A stretch of DNA of 64,000 nucleotides from Caldilineaceae bacterium (GCA_022824025.1 JAJEBF010000029.1:1-64000), one strand, 5' to 3'; positions 41,514-51,120 are shown, counted from the first letter of the stretch. Numbers and translations are program-made. Notes: a model not told the origin generated them from the sequence alone.

Positions 41514-41541
41514 TTGACATCTTCTCACAATATGTTACTAT
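41514..41541 (+). promoter_or_regulatory. promoter of ABC transporter operon 2
   Basis: TTGACA, 16 bases, TACTAT, with an extended TGT before the -10. It lies 71 bases upstream of the binding-protein start. Confidence 0.65.
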
Positions 41542-41611
41542 TTTGCCTCAACAGCTTTCCCCGCCTCGAAACCTACATTCAGCCCGGCTCAATCGACCTA
41601 AGGAGAAACAG

Positions 41612-43000
41612 ATGATGGAAAACAACGCATTGGCCAACAAGAGGCTGTCGCGACGCTCATTCCTGCAGGCCGCCGCGGCAACCGCCGGCGTCATGGCGAC
41701 AGCGGCCTGCGGCGGGCCCGCGCCCGCCTCCGAAGGCGAGGCAATGGACTCCGGCGACGACACCGGCATGGAGGCCGTAGAACTGCGGCTTGCCTACTGG
41801 GGCTTCCAGGTAGAGAAACAGGGCGCCCTGCAGGAAGCATTCCAGGAGGCCAACCCCAACATCACATTGCAGGAGGACATCACCTCCTGGGCCAACTACT
41901 GGCAGAAGATGTTGGCCTCCACCGCGGCCGGCGAATCCCCCGACATCATGCACCACTCCCCCTACTATCACGTGCGGTTTGCGCACAACGGGGTGACGAT
42001 CCCGCTCGATCCCTTCATCGAGCGCGATGGCATCGACCTCAACGACTTTTACGAGGGCGCGATCACGCAAGGCCGCTGGCAGTCCGGCCAGATTCGCACC
42101 GGCACCGGTGACCTCCACGCCTTCCCCACCGTCTGGCACTCCGGCACCATGTGGTTCTGGAACAAGAACTGGTTCGCCGAAAAGGGCATCCCCGACCCGG
42201 ATGAGAGTTGGACCTGGGACACGATTGTCGAGGTCGGCAAAGAGTTCACCGTCATCAACGACGACGGCTCGGCCGAGTCCTATGGCATGGACAAACCGGT
42301 CGACGGCAATAGTCGCATGAATTTCTGGATCTTCCAGGCCGGCGGCGCCTTCTATGACGAAGACTACAACGCCTGTCTCATCAAAGATGAAGCGCCGATG
42401 GAGGCCTTCCAGTGGATGACCGACCTGGTCAACGAACATAAGATCGCAATGCCGCCCGAAGCCAATCTGCAGTTCAACCCCTTTGAAACCGGCCGCGTCG
42501 CCTTCGCCGTCATGGGTGACTGGATGATCCCCTCCTTCTCCGAGATCGAGGAGTTCGAGTGGGACGTCTTCACGCCGCCCGCGCATCCCGTTACCGGCCA
42601 GAACACGATCGACGCCTATCAGAACGGTATCTCGATCACCAGTTCCGCCCCGCACCAGGATGAGTCGTGGGAATACATCAAGTGGCTGACGATGGGGGAC
42701 GGCGCTGTCATGTACGCCGAGACGATCTTCCCCTTCCCCGCCCATATTCCTACCGCCGAGAACCTGATCTACGTCCAGGATCGCACCGATCCGCCGACCC
42801 AGCTGTGGATCCTCAACCAGCTGCTGAAAGACGCGACGCCTGTTTTCAACGGCCCGGCTGAAGGTGAGATTGCCAGCATCGCCGTCGAGGAACAGGAGGC
42901 GGCCATGTTGCAGGTCAAGACGGTGGAAGAGGCGACCGACGCGCTCGAGTCGCGTGTCAACGCCGTCCTCGAGCGCTCCCGCGAAGAACTGCTTGGATAG
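41612..43000 (+). CDS. sugar ABC transporter substrate-binding lipoprotein 2
   Basis: About 462 aa with a twin-Arg signal (LSRRSFLQAAAATAG) and lipobox (TAAC). The family 1 binding-protein fold follows (MLASTAAGESPDIMHHSPYY, HSGTMWFWNKNWFAEKGI, DESWTWDTIVEVG). AAGGAGA lies five bases before the ATG at 41612. The two downstream permeases complete the importer; the ATPase is again absent. Confidence 0.9.
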   Translation: MMENNALANKRLSRRSFLQAAAATAGVMATAACGGPAPASEGEAMDSGDDTGMEAVELRLAYWGFQVEKQGALQEAFQEANPNITLQEDITSWANYWQKMLASTAAGESPDIMHHSPYYHVRFAHNGVTIPLDPFIERDGIDLNDFYEGAITQGRWQSGQIRTGTGDLHAFPTVWHSGTMWFWNKNWFAEKGIPDPDESWTWDTIVEVGKEFTVINDDGSAESYGMDKPVDGNSRMNFWIFQAGGAFYDEDYNACLIKDEAPMEAFQWMTDLVNEHKIAMPPEANLQFNPFETGRVAFAVMGDWMIPSFSEIEEFEWDVFTPPAHPVTGQNTIDAYQNGISITSSAPHQDESWEYIKWLTMGDGAVMYAETIFPFPAHIPTAENLIYVQDRTDPPTQLWILNQLLKDATPVFNGPAEGEIASIAVEEQEAAMLQVKTVEEATDALESRVNAVLERSREELLG

Positions 43001-43021
43001 CGAACATTGAGAAATGAATGA

Positions 43022-43068
43022 GGAGAAGAGGGAAAAGAGCGAGGCTGACTCCTCTTTTCTCTCTTCTC
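43022..43068 (+). terminator. intra-operon hairpin
   Basis: GAGAAGAGGGAAAAGAG pairs with CTCTTTTCTCTCTTCTC with a single G-T pair. Lying between the binding protein and its permeases, it may reduce permease expression or protect the upstream mRNA, as seen in many maltose-type operons. Confidence 0.55.
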
Positions 43069-43087
43069 GCAGTTGGGAGAAACTGTT

Positions 43088-44017
43088 ATGAGCGCCGTTA
43101 CGACGCCCGCCCGCGGCAGGTTTCGCGATTTTCTGGGGAGCAACCGGGGCCGGGAAGCGATCGAAGCCTACATCCTCATCCTGCCCACCATCATAGGGCT
43201 GATCGTCTTTACCGCCAGCCCGGTGCTGGCCTCGCTCTATTACAGCTTCACCCGCTGGAACCTCCTGAGCACGCCCAAGTGGCAGGCCTTCGACAACTAC
43301 ATCGAACTCCTCACCGAGGATCCGCTCTTCTGGATTACGATCAAGAACACCGGCTTCTACGTGTTGGGTACTGTCCCCACCGGTACGGTGCTGGCGCTGA
43401 TGCTGGCGATCGCGCTCAATCAGAAGATCCGGTTTGTAGCCGTCTTTCGCACCATCTACTTCCTGCCCGTCGTCTCCTCTGTGGTCGCCATCTCAGTGCT
43501 CTGGCTCTGGCTCTACCAGTCAGACTTCGGCCTCGTCAACGAGCTGCTGCGCTTCCTGGGTTTCCGCGGCGTGCGCTGGTTGAGCAGTGTCACCTGGGCG
43601 ATGCCGGCCATCATCATCATGAGCATCTGGCATGGCCTCGGCTACAACATCGTCATCTTCATCGCCGGCCTGCAAGGCATTCCCCAGGACTATTACGAGG
43701 CCGCCACCGTCGACGGCGCAAATTCCTGGCACAAATTCGTCAACATCACCATCCCGCTGCTCTCGCCCGTCACCTTCTTCGTCCTCACCCTGTCGGTGAT
43801 CAACTCCTTCCAGGTCTTCGCCCAGGCCTATGTGATGACCCGAGGCGGGCCGGTCAACGCCACCAAGACGATCGTCTACTATCTTTTTCAGCAGGGCTTC
43901 GAGAACTTCCACATGGGGTACGCCTCCGCGCTGGCCTATGTGCTCTTCGTTATCATCGTCAGTCTGACACTGTTCCAGTTCTGGTTCCAGAAGCGCTGGG
44001 TCCATTACGAACTCTGA
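43088..44017 (+). CDS. sugar ABC transporter permease (MalF-like) 2
   Basis: A 309-aa permease with six helices and the EAA loop EAATVDGANSWHKFVNITIP. GGGAGA lies seven bases before the ATG at 43088. Second gene of operon 2. Confidence 0.9.
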   Translation: MSAVTTPARGRFRDFLGSNRGREAIEAYILILPTIIGLIVFTASPVLASLYYSFTRWNLLSTPKWQAFDNYIELLTEDPLFWITIKNTGFYVLGTVPTGTVLALMLAIALNQKIRFVAVFRTIYFLPVVSSVVAISVLWLWLYQSDFGLVNELLRFLGFRGVRWLSSVTWAMPAIIIMSIWHGLGYNIVIFIAGLQGIPQDYYEAATVDGANSWHKFVNITIPLLSPVTFFVLTLSVINSFQVFAQAYVMTRGGPVNATKTIVYYLFQQGFENFHMGYASALAYVLFVIIVSLTLFQFWFQKRWVHYEL

Positions 44018-44029
44018 GGCACAACAACT

Positions 44030-44950
44030 ATGAGCGCACAAGACGCAACGCCGATTGGTGAGACCAGCACGACGGCCATGCCGGGCGTGACCACCGCCGC
44101 GCCCGATGGTTTGACGACCTACAGAATCCTGTACATCACGGGGCGTGTGCTGCTCTATTCCGTGCTTGCCATCGTTGGCCTCACTATGCTCCTGCCTCTA
44201 CTGTGGATGATCTCCACTTCGCTCAAGGAGCCGGGCGAGGTGCTGCTGCTGCCTCCGAAGTGGATTTCTGTTCCGCTGCAGTGGGGGAACTACCCGAAAC
44301 TCTTCGACGTGCTGCCTTTTGACCTCTTCCTCTTAAACAGCATCAGAATTGCCGTATTTGCCACCGTCGGTTCTCTCTTGAGTTGCTCAATGGCGGCCTT
44401 CGCCTTCGCTCGTATGCGCTTCCCCGGCCGCAATGTCATCTTCGCTATCATCCTTGCCACGATGATGATTCCCTTCCACGTGACGCTCATTCCTCTCTTC
44501 AAGCTCTATCGCGACATCGGCTGGCTGGGCACGCACCTTCCCCTCACCGTGCCGTTCTTCTTCGGCACCGCCTTCGGCATCTTCCTGATGCGCCAGTTCT
44601 ATCTGACGATTCCGCAAGAGTTGGTGGAGGCGGCGCGCATCGACGGCTGCAACTTCATCCAGATCTACTACCGAATCTTCCTGCCCCTCTCCAAGCCTGC
44701 CCTCGCCACGCTCGGCATCTTCACCTTTCTCGGCTCCTGGAACAACCTCATGGGGCCGCTGATCTTCCTCACCAAAGTCGAGACCATGACCATCACCCTT
44801 GGGCTGACGCTGCTGACCAACCAGGCCGGAGGCCGCTGGGAACTGATCCAGGCCGGCGCCGTCATCAGTATTCTGCCCATCATCGTCATGTTCTTCATCG
44901 GCCAGGAGCATTTCATCCAGGGCATCGCGCGCACCGGAATCAAGGGGTAG
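44030..44950 (+). CDS. sugar ABC transporter permease (MalG-like) 2
   Basis: A 306-aa permease with the EAA loop EAARIDGCNFIQIYYRIFLP and C-terminus IARTGIKG. It follows the partner permease by 12 bases. It completes the heterodimeric channel. Confidence 0.9.
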   Translation: MSAQDATPIGETSTTAMPGVTTAAPDGLTTYRILYITGRVLLYSVLAIVGLTMLLPLLWMISTSLKEPGEVLLLPPKWISVPLQWGNYPKLFDVLPFDLFLLNSIRIAVFATVGSLLSCSMAAFAFARMRFPGRNVIFAIILATMMIPFHVTLIPLFKLYRDIGWLGTHLPLTVPFFFGTAFGIFLMRQFYLTIPQELVEAARIDGCNFIQIYYRIFLPLSKPALATLGIFTFLGSWNNLMGPLIFLTKVETMTITLGLTLLTNQAGGRWELIQAGAVISILPIIVMFFIGQEHFIQGIARTGIKG

Positions 44951-45371
44951 AGATTTCGGTCTGAATCGCGGCTTCTGTTCACCACCGTCAGTTGTGAAGC
45001 GAAAGAGCAAAACTACGCTGACGAACAGTCCTCTTTATTCTACGCAAGAATCTGGACCTCCAATACCGTAGAAGAAACTTCGCAACGGATACCAAGGTGG
45101 TTCCGGACATAATCCCAAACGCTGCAAGGAACGGATTGGGCTGGTCTCTCGGCGATTCTCTACGGGATTTCCCAGGCGTTCGAGTGTTTGAATGCCTGAC
45201 TCGGTTCAAGAGCGCAAAAGTGCCGCGAAGGTTTGTTCCTTACCGGAAGCGCATAGCGATGGGTATAATGATGGCCGGTATGAAGAGCGCATTGAAGGGT
45301 ACGCAACGTTGCTCGCACGCGGCAGCTACGAAAGACTGGAAACCGAAAACTAACCACTGAAAACAGCTGTT
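44951..45371. other. intergenic region, possible promoter
   Basis: 421 bp with no supported gene. TTACCG (45240), 18 bases, TATAAT (45264-45269) could be a promoter for the Gfo/Idh genes that begin at 45372. Confidence 0.4.
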
Positions 45372-46376
45372 ATGATCCGCATCGGCCTGATCGGCTGCGG
45401 AGGCATGGGTCAATCCCACCGCGCGGCTTTTGAGAAACTGCAGGGTCGCGCCCTCTTTACCGCCGCGGTCGACCCGGACCTGCCGCGCGCGCAGGCAACC
45501 GCCGACCTGATGGGCTGCGAAACCGTCGCGGCCGACTACCGCCAGGTCCTCGACCACATCGACGCCGCCATCCTCGCCGTGCCGCACCACCTCCACCATC
45601 CCATTGGCATCGACCTGCTGCGCCGCGGCAAACATCTGCTTATGGAGAAACCGCTGGCCAACTCTGAAGCCGAATGCCTCGACCTGATCGAAACAGCCGA
45701 GCGCGCCGACCGCACTCTCATGGTCGCCTACTGCATGCGGTTTCACCCCATCGTCGTTGAGATGGAGCGCCTGCTCAAGGCCAGGACCTACGGCGACCTC
45801 TTCCAGCTCTCGATCTGGACCGAGCAGCACACGCAAGGCGAGCCGGGCAGCTGGATGCACCGCAAAGAGACGCTCGGCGGCGGCCAGCTCTTCAGCCACG
45901 GCTGCCACTATATCGACATCCTGCTCGCCTGGATGGGGCAGCCCGTCTCCGGCACGCATACCGGCACCAACTACGGCACGCCCTGGATGGAGGGCGAGGG
46001 CACATCCAACGTCTCGCTCAAATTCGCCAGCGGCGCGCTCGGCTACCACTTCGGCACATGGGGCGCCAAAGGCACGCGCCTCAAATATTCATTTCACGCC
46101 CACTGCACCGAGGGCATGTTGGAAGGGCAGATCAGCCAGGGGAGACTGCTGCTCCATCGGGGCGCGTTAGAGGTGGAGAAAGGCAGCGAGCAGGTGTTGT
46201 TCGAAACCGCCGTGGGCAAGCATCTCGAGAACGAGCTGATCCACTTCGTCGACTGCCTCGAGCACGACCTTCCCCCGCTCACCGACGCCCGCCGCAGCCT
46301 GCAAAGCCTGCGCGTCATCTGGAAGCTCTACGAAGCCGAAGCGCATGGCGTGGTGGCCGACCTGCGCGGCATCTGA
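45372..46376 (+). CDS. Gfo/Idh/MocA-family oxidoreductase 1
   Basis: A 334-aa NAD(P)-dependent sugar or inositol dehydrogenase-like protein. The Rossmann motif GLIGCGGMGQSH, the catalytic segment LLMEKPLANSEAE (EKP Lys) and the C-terminal domain (GGGQLFSHGCHYIDILLAWMG) are all present. It lies downstream of two sugar transporters and probably oxidises the imported sugar or a derivative. Confidence 0.9.
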   Translation: MIRIGLIGCGGMGQSHRAAFEKLQGRALFTAAVDPDLPRAQATADLMGCETVAADYRQVLDHIDAAILAVPHHLHHPIGIDLLRRGKHLLMEKPLANSEAECLDLIETAERADRTLMVAYCMRFHPIVVEMERLLKARTYGDLFQLSIWTEQHTQGEPGSWMHRKETLGGGQLFSHGCHYIDILLAWMGQPVSGTHTGTNYGTPWMEGEGTSNVSLKFASGALGYHFGTWGAKGTRLKYSFHAHCTEGMLEGQISQGRLLLHRGALEVEKGSEQVLFETAVGKHLENELIHFVDCLEHDLPPLTDARRSLQSLRVIWKLYEAEAHGVVADLRGI

Positions 46377-46429
46377 ACTGCAGCGAATCGTACACGCCAC
46401 TCACCACGAACTACAGGCTAGGAACGACT

Positions 46430-47530
46430 ATGACAACACCAACATTTCGTTTCGCCGTCATCGGCTTTGGCCGCCGGGGACGCTACCACATGGACAGTCT
46501 CGAGGCGATGGAGGACGCGAAGGTCCGCTGTGTTGCCGTGGCCGACCCGCGCGATCCCACCGCCGAGGAAGAGGAGCGCTTCGGCCCCGCCTTCTACAAC
46601 GACTACCGCCAGATGCTGGCCGATACGCCCGACCTCGACTTCGTACTCGTGGCCAGCTACGCCGTCGACCACGTCGAACATGCGCTCGCCGCCCTGCAGC
46701 GCGGCATCCCCGTCTTCCTCGAAAAGGCCGTGGCCTTCTCCTGGGAGGAAACCGTGGCGCTGTATCAGGAGGTGGTGCGCCACAATTATCCCCTCTTCAT
46801 CGGCTTCAACCTGCGCCGCTTTCCCGCTACGCTGGCCATGAAGCGCATCATTGACGAGGGTCGCCTCGGCCGCATCCAGAGCGTGCTCGGCCATGTCAAC
46901 ACCGGCAACCGCTGGTCGCAGGGCGTGTGGTCGCATTTCAGAACGCCGCCCTCCTCCACCCTCGTCGAAGGCAAACTCACCCACGACACCGACACCATCC
47001 AGCACTGCCTCGGCGCAGAGGTCCTGGACTGTACAGCCACCATCACGCGCAACATCTGGACAGAAGGCGACGACAGGCCCATGACCGCCGGCGACGCCTG
47101 CTCCATCTCCGGCCTGCTCTCCAACGGCGTCCTCTATACCCTCCACCTCACCACCTCCGGGCCCGATTACGAGCGGCGCTATATTGTCAACGGCACCGAA
47201 GGGCAGGTGGAAGTGGTGATGCACAGCGTGCGCGCAGGCCAGACACCGGCAGCGGTGACGCTGTGGCGCAACGGCGAGGAGCCGCAATCGATCGAGTTGC
47301 CTCCCGCCGTCGGCGGACACGGCGGCGCCGATTTCCGCATCCACCGCGACTTCGTCGCCTGGCTCCGGTCCAACCCCACAGGGGCTTACGACCCGCGCTC
47401 CATCCTGACCGGCATGATCATCCCCTTCGCCGCGCAGGAATCGATGGCGACCGGCCGCCGCATCGACTGCGCCGCGCGCCTGCGTCAGGCCGTCGCCGGC
47501 GTGAACCGGGAAACGAGCAAAGAGGCGTGA
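46430..47530 (+). CDS. Gfo/Idh/MocA-family oxidoreductase 2
   Basis: A 366-aa member with FAVIGFGRRGRYHMDS at the Rossmann start and FLEKAVAFSWEE in place of EKP (Lys kept, Pro lost). An AGGAACGACT site precedes the ATG at 46430; the frame is open far upstream through gene 1 but overlaps it. Likely part of the same sugar pathway. Confidence 0.85.
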   Translation: MTTPTFRFAVIGFGRRGRYHMDSLEAMEDAKVRCVAVADPRDPTAEEEERFGPAFYNDYRQMLADTPDLDFVLVASYAVDHVEHALAALQRGIPVFLEKAVAFSWEETVALYQEVVRHNYPLFIGFNLRRFPATLAMKRIIDEGRLGRIQSVLGHVNTGNRWSQGVWSHFRTPPSSTLVEGKLTHDTDTIQHCLGAEVLDCTATITRNIWTEGDDRPMTAGDACSISGLLSNGVLYTLHLTTSGPDYERRYIVNGTEGQVEVVMHSVRAGQTPAAVTLWRNGEEPQSIELPPAVGGHGGADFRIHRDFVAWLRSNPTGAYDPRSILTGMIIPFAAQESMATGRRIDCAARLRQAVAGVNRETSKEA

Positions 47531-47599
47531 GAAGCAGGCAAGAACTGCGCGCCCCTCACGCCTCGCCACCCTCTCCTCTCTTTTGAAGGGAGTTTCGCC

Positions 47600-48676
47600 A
47601 TGCGCAATTATCGGGTAGGCGTTGTCGGGCTGTACCGCGGCCTCGGCCCAGCGCGCGTCTTCGACCTCATGCCCGACTGCGATGTGGTCGCCGGCTGCGA
47701 TATCGACACCGGCGCCCTGGAGCGGTTCGGCGCGCTCTTTCCCCAGGCCCGCCAGTGCAGCGCATACGACGAGATGCTGGCGCACGGGCTCGACATCGTC
47801 TTCGTCGCCTCGCCGGTCCCCCTGCACTGCCAGCACACAGTAGCCGCGCTCGAGGCCGGCTGCCACGTCCTGCAGGAGGTCACCCTCGCCGCCAACATGG
47901 ACGAGTGCCGCCAGATCCTCGCCGCAGTGCAGGCCCACCCGCGCCAGAAGTTCATGCTGGCCGAGAACTGCTGCTATTGGGCGCACATTCTGAGCTGGCG
48001 GGAGATGTGGCGCCAGGGCCTGCTGGGCAGCTTCATGTACGCCGAAGCCGAATACATCCACGACACGCGCCATCTGCTGCGCCAGGCGGACGGCGCCCCC
48101 ACCTGGCGCGCCTCGATGCCGCCCATCCACTACTGCACCCACAGCCTTGGCCCGCTGCTCAAAGTGACCGGCGAGCGCTGCGTCGCGGCCACCGCCATGC
48201 GCGTCACCAGCGGAACCGAAGACCTGCCCGTGCGCGTTAAATCCGGCACGGAGGTGGCGATTCTGCAGACGGCCAGCGGCGGCGTGATCAAGATCCTGGT
48301 CGCCTTCGGCATCACGCGCGAGCCGATGTTCCACTACTACTCGATCTACGGCTCCGACGGCGCTCTCGAGACCTCGCGCCCGCCCACCAGCCCCCTGCAA
48401 ACCAACGTATGGCTGGATTCAGTGCCGCATCTGAACAACATGATCGAGATGCCCATCACCGAAAACGTGACCGACGCCCCGCCCGAGGCAACCCAGGGCG
48501 GGCACGGCACAGCCGAGTACATGATGGTCCAGGACTTCCTCGCCTGCATCCGCGACGACACCCCGCCCCCCATCGACATCCACGCCGCCCTGAGAATGGC
48601 CCTGCCCGGCATGTGCGCGCACCAAAGCGCACTCCAAGGCGGGCAGATGGTGGAGATTCCGGACTGGGAGAGTTGA
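47600..48676 (+). CDS. Gfo/Idh/MocA-family protein 3, atypical
   Basis: A 358-aa member with VGVVGLYRGLGPARV at the Rossmann start. The usual EKP segment is HVLQEVTLAANMDEC, so the catalytic Lys is absent. It keeps the two-domain length. It may be non-catalytic, use a different residue, or act on a different substrate. GAAGGGAGT lies before the ATG. Confidence 0.8.
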   Translation: MRNYRVGVVGLYRGLGPARVFDLMPDCDVVAGCDIDTGALERFGALFPQARQCSAYDEMLAHGLDIVFVASPVPLHCQHTVAALEAGCHVLQEVTLAANMDECRQILAAVQAHPRQKFMLAENCCYWAHILSWREMWRQGLLGSFMYAEAEYIHDTRHLLRQADGAPTWRASMPPIHYCTHSLGPLLKVTGERCVAATAMRVTSGTEDLPVRVKSGTEVAILQTASGGVIKILVAFGITREPMFHYYSIYGSDGALETSRPPTSPLQTNVWLDSVPHLNNMIEMPITENVTDAPPEATQGGHGTAEYMMVQDFLACIRDDTPPPIDIHAALRMALPGMCAHQSALQGGQMVEIPDWES

Positions 48677-48887
48677 GAAGGAAAAAAAGAATACTGTGCC
48701 AGCACTGCCCGCCATCGGGTTGAAGACTCTCTGCAGCAAGGAAGCCGTCTGCAAAGCTGGACGATTAAGTTGAACAGATGTACAATTGTCGCAGCGCGTG
48801 TCAGCGAATGCAGGACAAAAGGCCGGACATATCAGGATGAAAAGGCCTTGACTGCTCTTGGACAATTTGCGTGCAGGAGGACAGCAA

Positions 48888-49169
48888 ATGGGTATAGTTC
48901 GAGCGAATATGGTGTCTCTGGCGCATCGGTTCTTACTGTGGGCCCTGCCGGAACTGCGGCGCGCTGTTGACGAACTGGTGGAAGATGCCGGTCGATCACG
49001 GGACTTCTATCTGCGTGAAATTATCGAGCGCGGATTGGAAGAGACCGAGGACTATTACTTGGCGAGCGCATCGGCGGACCGGATTCGTCAAGGCGTGGAG
49101 CGAACGTACAGTGACGAAGAGATAAGAGCCGATCTTGGCTTGGACGATAAGGTACGCTCCCGCATCTAG
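48888..49169 (+). CDS. RHH-type (RelB/ParD-like) antitoxin
   Basis: A 93-aa protein: LPELRRAVDELVEDAGRSRD, then FYLREIIERGLEETEDYYLA, the ribbon-helix-helix pattern of RelB/ParD-type antitoxins, and a Glu-rich toxin-binding tail. AGGAGG lies seven bases before the ATG at 48888. Compared with relatives, HRFLLWA appears inserted (21 in-frame bases) just before LPELRR, in the DNA-contacting strand, so DNA binding may be altered. The toxin gene overlaps the end. Confidence 0.7.
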   Translation: MGIVRANMVSLAHRFLLWALPELRRAVDELVEDAGRSRDFYLREIIERGLEETEDYYLASASADRIRQGVERTYSDEEIRADLGLDDKVRSRI

Positions 49170-49404
49170 GCGTCAGTTGCGGAGATTAGACAGGCAAACA
49201 GCGCAACGTATCCAGGAGGAGTTGACCGGCCGTATCGCGAGAGCCTCCGACCCACGACAGCTAGGCCGCGCGAAGATGCTGAGGGGTGACATGAGTGGCC
49301 TTTGGCGTTTTCGCGTTGGAGGCTATCGCATCATCTGCGACGTTCAGGATGTTGACAGGACGATTGTGGTGCTACGCGTAGGGCATAGACGAGATGTGTA
49401 CTAA
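49135..49404 (+). CDS. RelE/ParE-family toxin
   Basis: An 89-aa RelE-fold protein: MAWTIRYAPASRRQLRRLD, then MLRGDMSGLWRFRVGGYRII and IVVLRVGHRRDVY, the family ends with the conserved Arg residues. It begins at a TTG (49135), 35 bases inside the antitoxin gene, an arrangement common in such operons. A bidirectional terminator follows. Confidence 0.85.
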   Translation: MAWTIRYAPASRRQLRRLDRQTAQRIQEELTGRIARASDPRQLGRAKMLRGDMSGLWRFRVGGYRIICDVQDVDRTIVVLRVGHRRDVY

Positions 49405-49488
49405 CGACGGTACCAGCCATCAGAGCGCTGTAACGGCAGAGTGCATATCTCTGTCTTCGTCAATTTCAGTTCAACTCATCGCAAAAGC

Positions 49489-49522
49489 AAAACCGTCCCA
49501 GCAAGATTGCTGGGACGGTTTT
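49489..49522. terminator. bidirectional rho-independent terminator
   Basis: AAAACCGTCCCAGCAA pairs perfectly with TTGCTGGGACGGTTTT (16 bp); T-runs lie on both sides. It separates the RelE gene (plus) from the aldolase gene (minus). Confidence 0.9.
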
Positions 49523-49588
49523 CTTATATCCATACGCGCACCAAGGGGACGGCGGGCCTGAGTTGATTTCCCTGCAGTCGCAAACCCG

Positions 49589-50383
49589 CTACAGCTGGCT
49601 CCTCACCTCAGCCGTAATCTGGTCCATCGCCAGGATCATATAGCCGCAGTCATCGCCCACCTGTAACCATTGCACACCGCGCTTCGCCATGCCGAGCGCA
49701 AAGCGCGCGTCCGGCGCCATGCCGGCCCCCACGAACAGGCCCGCCGCACGCGTGCGGGCGATGATGCTGTCCACCGCCTCGATCACCGTCGGGTGCTCCA
49801 CATCGCCCAGCAACCCCAGCGACGCCGAAAGATCCCACGGCCCCAGCGCGATCGAGTCCAGCCCGGCGATGGCCAGGATATCGTCCAGGGCGTCGAAAGC
49901 CTCTGCGTTCTCAATCTGGACGGCCACGAAGATATCCCGGTTGGCCCGCTCGATGTAGTCGTTGCCGCCGTCGCGCCCATAGTTGGCGGGCACACGCGGC
50001 CCATAGCCGCGCTTGCCCAGGGGAGGGTAGCGGCAGCTGTTCACCACGTCCTGCACCTCGGCGGCCGAGCGTACCTGCGGCACGATGATCCCGTCCGCGC
50101 CCGCGTCCAGCACCGGCTTGATAAAGGGCGTGCCGCTGCCGGGCACGCGCACCAGCGCCGGCCTGCCTCTCGACTTCGCTGCCAGAAAGTGCCCGCTCAG
50201 CGCCTCCGCGCTCATCATGCTGTGCTCCATGTCGATCCAGAAAAAGTCGACCGAATCGCCGAGGGCATCGGTAGCGTGCGGGTCGGTCAGCGTGATCGAA
50301 GCGCCGATACAGATATCGCCCGCCGCCATCCTGGCGCGAAAGGCTGCTACCGGTGAAGGTTGGGTTTCGTTAGACATGGTCAC
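49589..50383 (-). CDS. HpcH/HpaI-family aldolase
   Basis: A 264-aa class II aldolase-like protein: DFFWIDMEHSMMSAEAL, ALVRVPGSGTPFIKPVLDAG, ADGIIVPQVRSAAE, RGYGPRVPANYG and VQIENAEAFDALDDILAI. Homologues cleave 4-hydroxy-2-oxoheptanedioate or 2-keto-3-deoxysugar acids. It probably acts in sugar-acid breakdown with the nearby enolase-superfamily enzyme. Confidence 0.9.
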   Translation of the reverse strand: MTMSNETQPSPVAAFRARMAAGDICIGASITLTDPHATDALGDSVDFFWIDMEHSMMSAEALSGHFLAAKSRGRPALVRVPGSGTPFIKPVLDAGADGIIVPQVRSAAEVQDVVNSCRYPPLGKRGYGPRVPANYGRDGGNDYIERANRDIFVAVQIENAEAFDALDDILAIAGLDSIALGPWDLSASLGLLGDVEHPTVIEAVDSIIARTRAAGLFVGAGMAPDARFALGMAKRGVQWLQVGDDCGYMILAMDQITAEVRSQL

Positions 50384-50532
50384 CTGCGTTCGGAGTGGTG
50401 GTTGGGTGGAGCGGCGGTCGCGGCGCGCTGCGCAGGTGCAGTGTTTACCAATTCCGGCGAAAAGACAAACTGGAACTGCTCAGGAGAGAGTCAAGAGGAG
50501 ATAGAAGTGAGAGAATTCCGTCTGCTTCTCGG

Positions 50533-50826
50533 TCAAACCGCCTGGGGCCGGTAGGGCTCGACTCTGATCTGGTCTTCGTTTCTGCGCGCCTGCGCCAGAT
50601 CATAGGCGGTCTGCCGCTGCAGCCAGAATCCGGCGTTCGACCAGCCGGCCTTCTCCAGGCGAATGGCCATCTCCGGTGAAATGGCTGCGCGGCCATTCAG
50701 CACGCGCGAAAGTGTATGCCGGGCTACGCCCAACACCTTTGCCGCTTCAGTGACGTTGAGGTCAAGCGGGTCCAGACAGTTTTCCTTTATGCTGCGGCCA
50801 GGATGCGGCGGATTTCTCATAGCCAT
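50533..50826 (-). CDS. higA: HigA antitoxin
   Basis: A 97-aa HigA protein: [57 protein letters not shown], a perfect match to the family layout. It follows the HigB gene by 15 bases. In HigBA operons the antitoxin lies second and represses the promoter. Confidence 0.9.
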   Translation of the reverse strand: MAMRNPPHPGRSIKENCLDPLDLNVTEAAKVLGVARHTLSRVLNGRAAISPEMAIRLEKAGWSNAGFWLQRQTAYDLAQARRNEDQIRVEPYRPQAV

Positions 50827-50841
50827 GATTGTCAGCTCGTT

Positions 50842-51120
50842 TCAGTGGTAGTCAATCAAGTCGACGTCGTAGGCGTCACCATCTTCGAAACGGAAGACGA
50901 TCCGCCAGTTGGCAGAAATTGAAATGCTCCAATACCCTCTCCGATTTCCTTTCAAGGGATGAAGCCGATAGCCTGGAAGATCGAGGTCTGATGGTTTGCT
51001 GGCGCTGTCAAGGTCGGCCAAAGCAAGCGCTATCCGATCCGCTTGGTCAGCACGCACTTTGCTAGAGTCCCCGCGTGCATACAAACGCCGAAGCCCTCGG
51101 TGTCGAAACGTCTGAATCAT
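50842..51120 (-). CDS. higB: HigB toxin
   Basis: A 92-aa RelE-fold mRNA interferase: MIQTFRHRGLRRLYARGDSS, KPSDLDLPGYRLHPLKGNRR, GYWSISISANWRIVFRFEDG, DAYDVDLIDYH. The start at 51120 matches the family; an upstream ATG at 51147 adds nine residues. Intact toxin with intact antitoxin. Confidence 0.9.
   Translation of the reverse strand: MIQTFRHRGLRRLYARGDSSKVRADQADRIALALADLDSASKPSDLDLPGYRLHPLKGNRRGYWSISISANWRIVFRFEDGDAYDVDLIDYH

Larger units (their letters stand above)
41116..41611. other. intergenic region with permease relic and promoter
   Basis: No intact gene. It holds a collapsed MalG-type permease relic (41370-41470) and a strong promoter (41514-41541), both listed separately. Confidence 0.6.

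Noticed and set aside
46418..48400. A 660-codon minus-strand frame opposite two Gfo/Idh genes
   Set aside because: Composition is Gly/Ala/Val/His-rich with no motif; the plus-strand genes are well supported.
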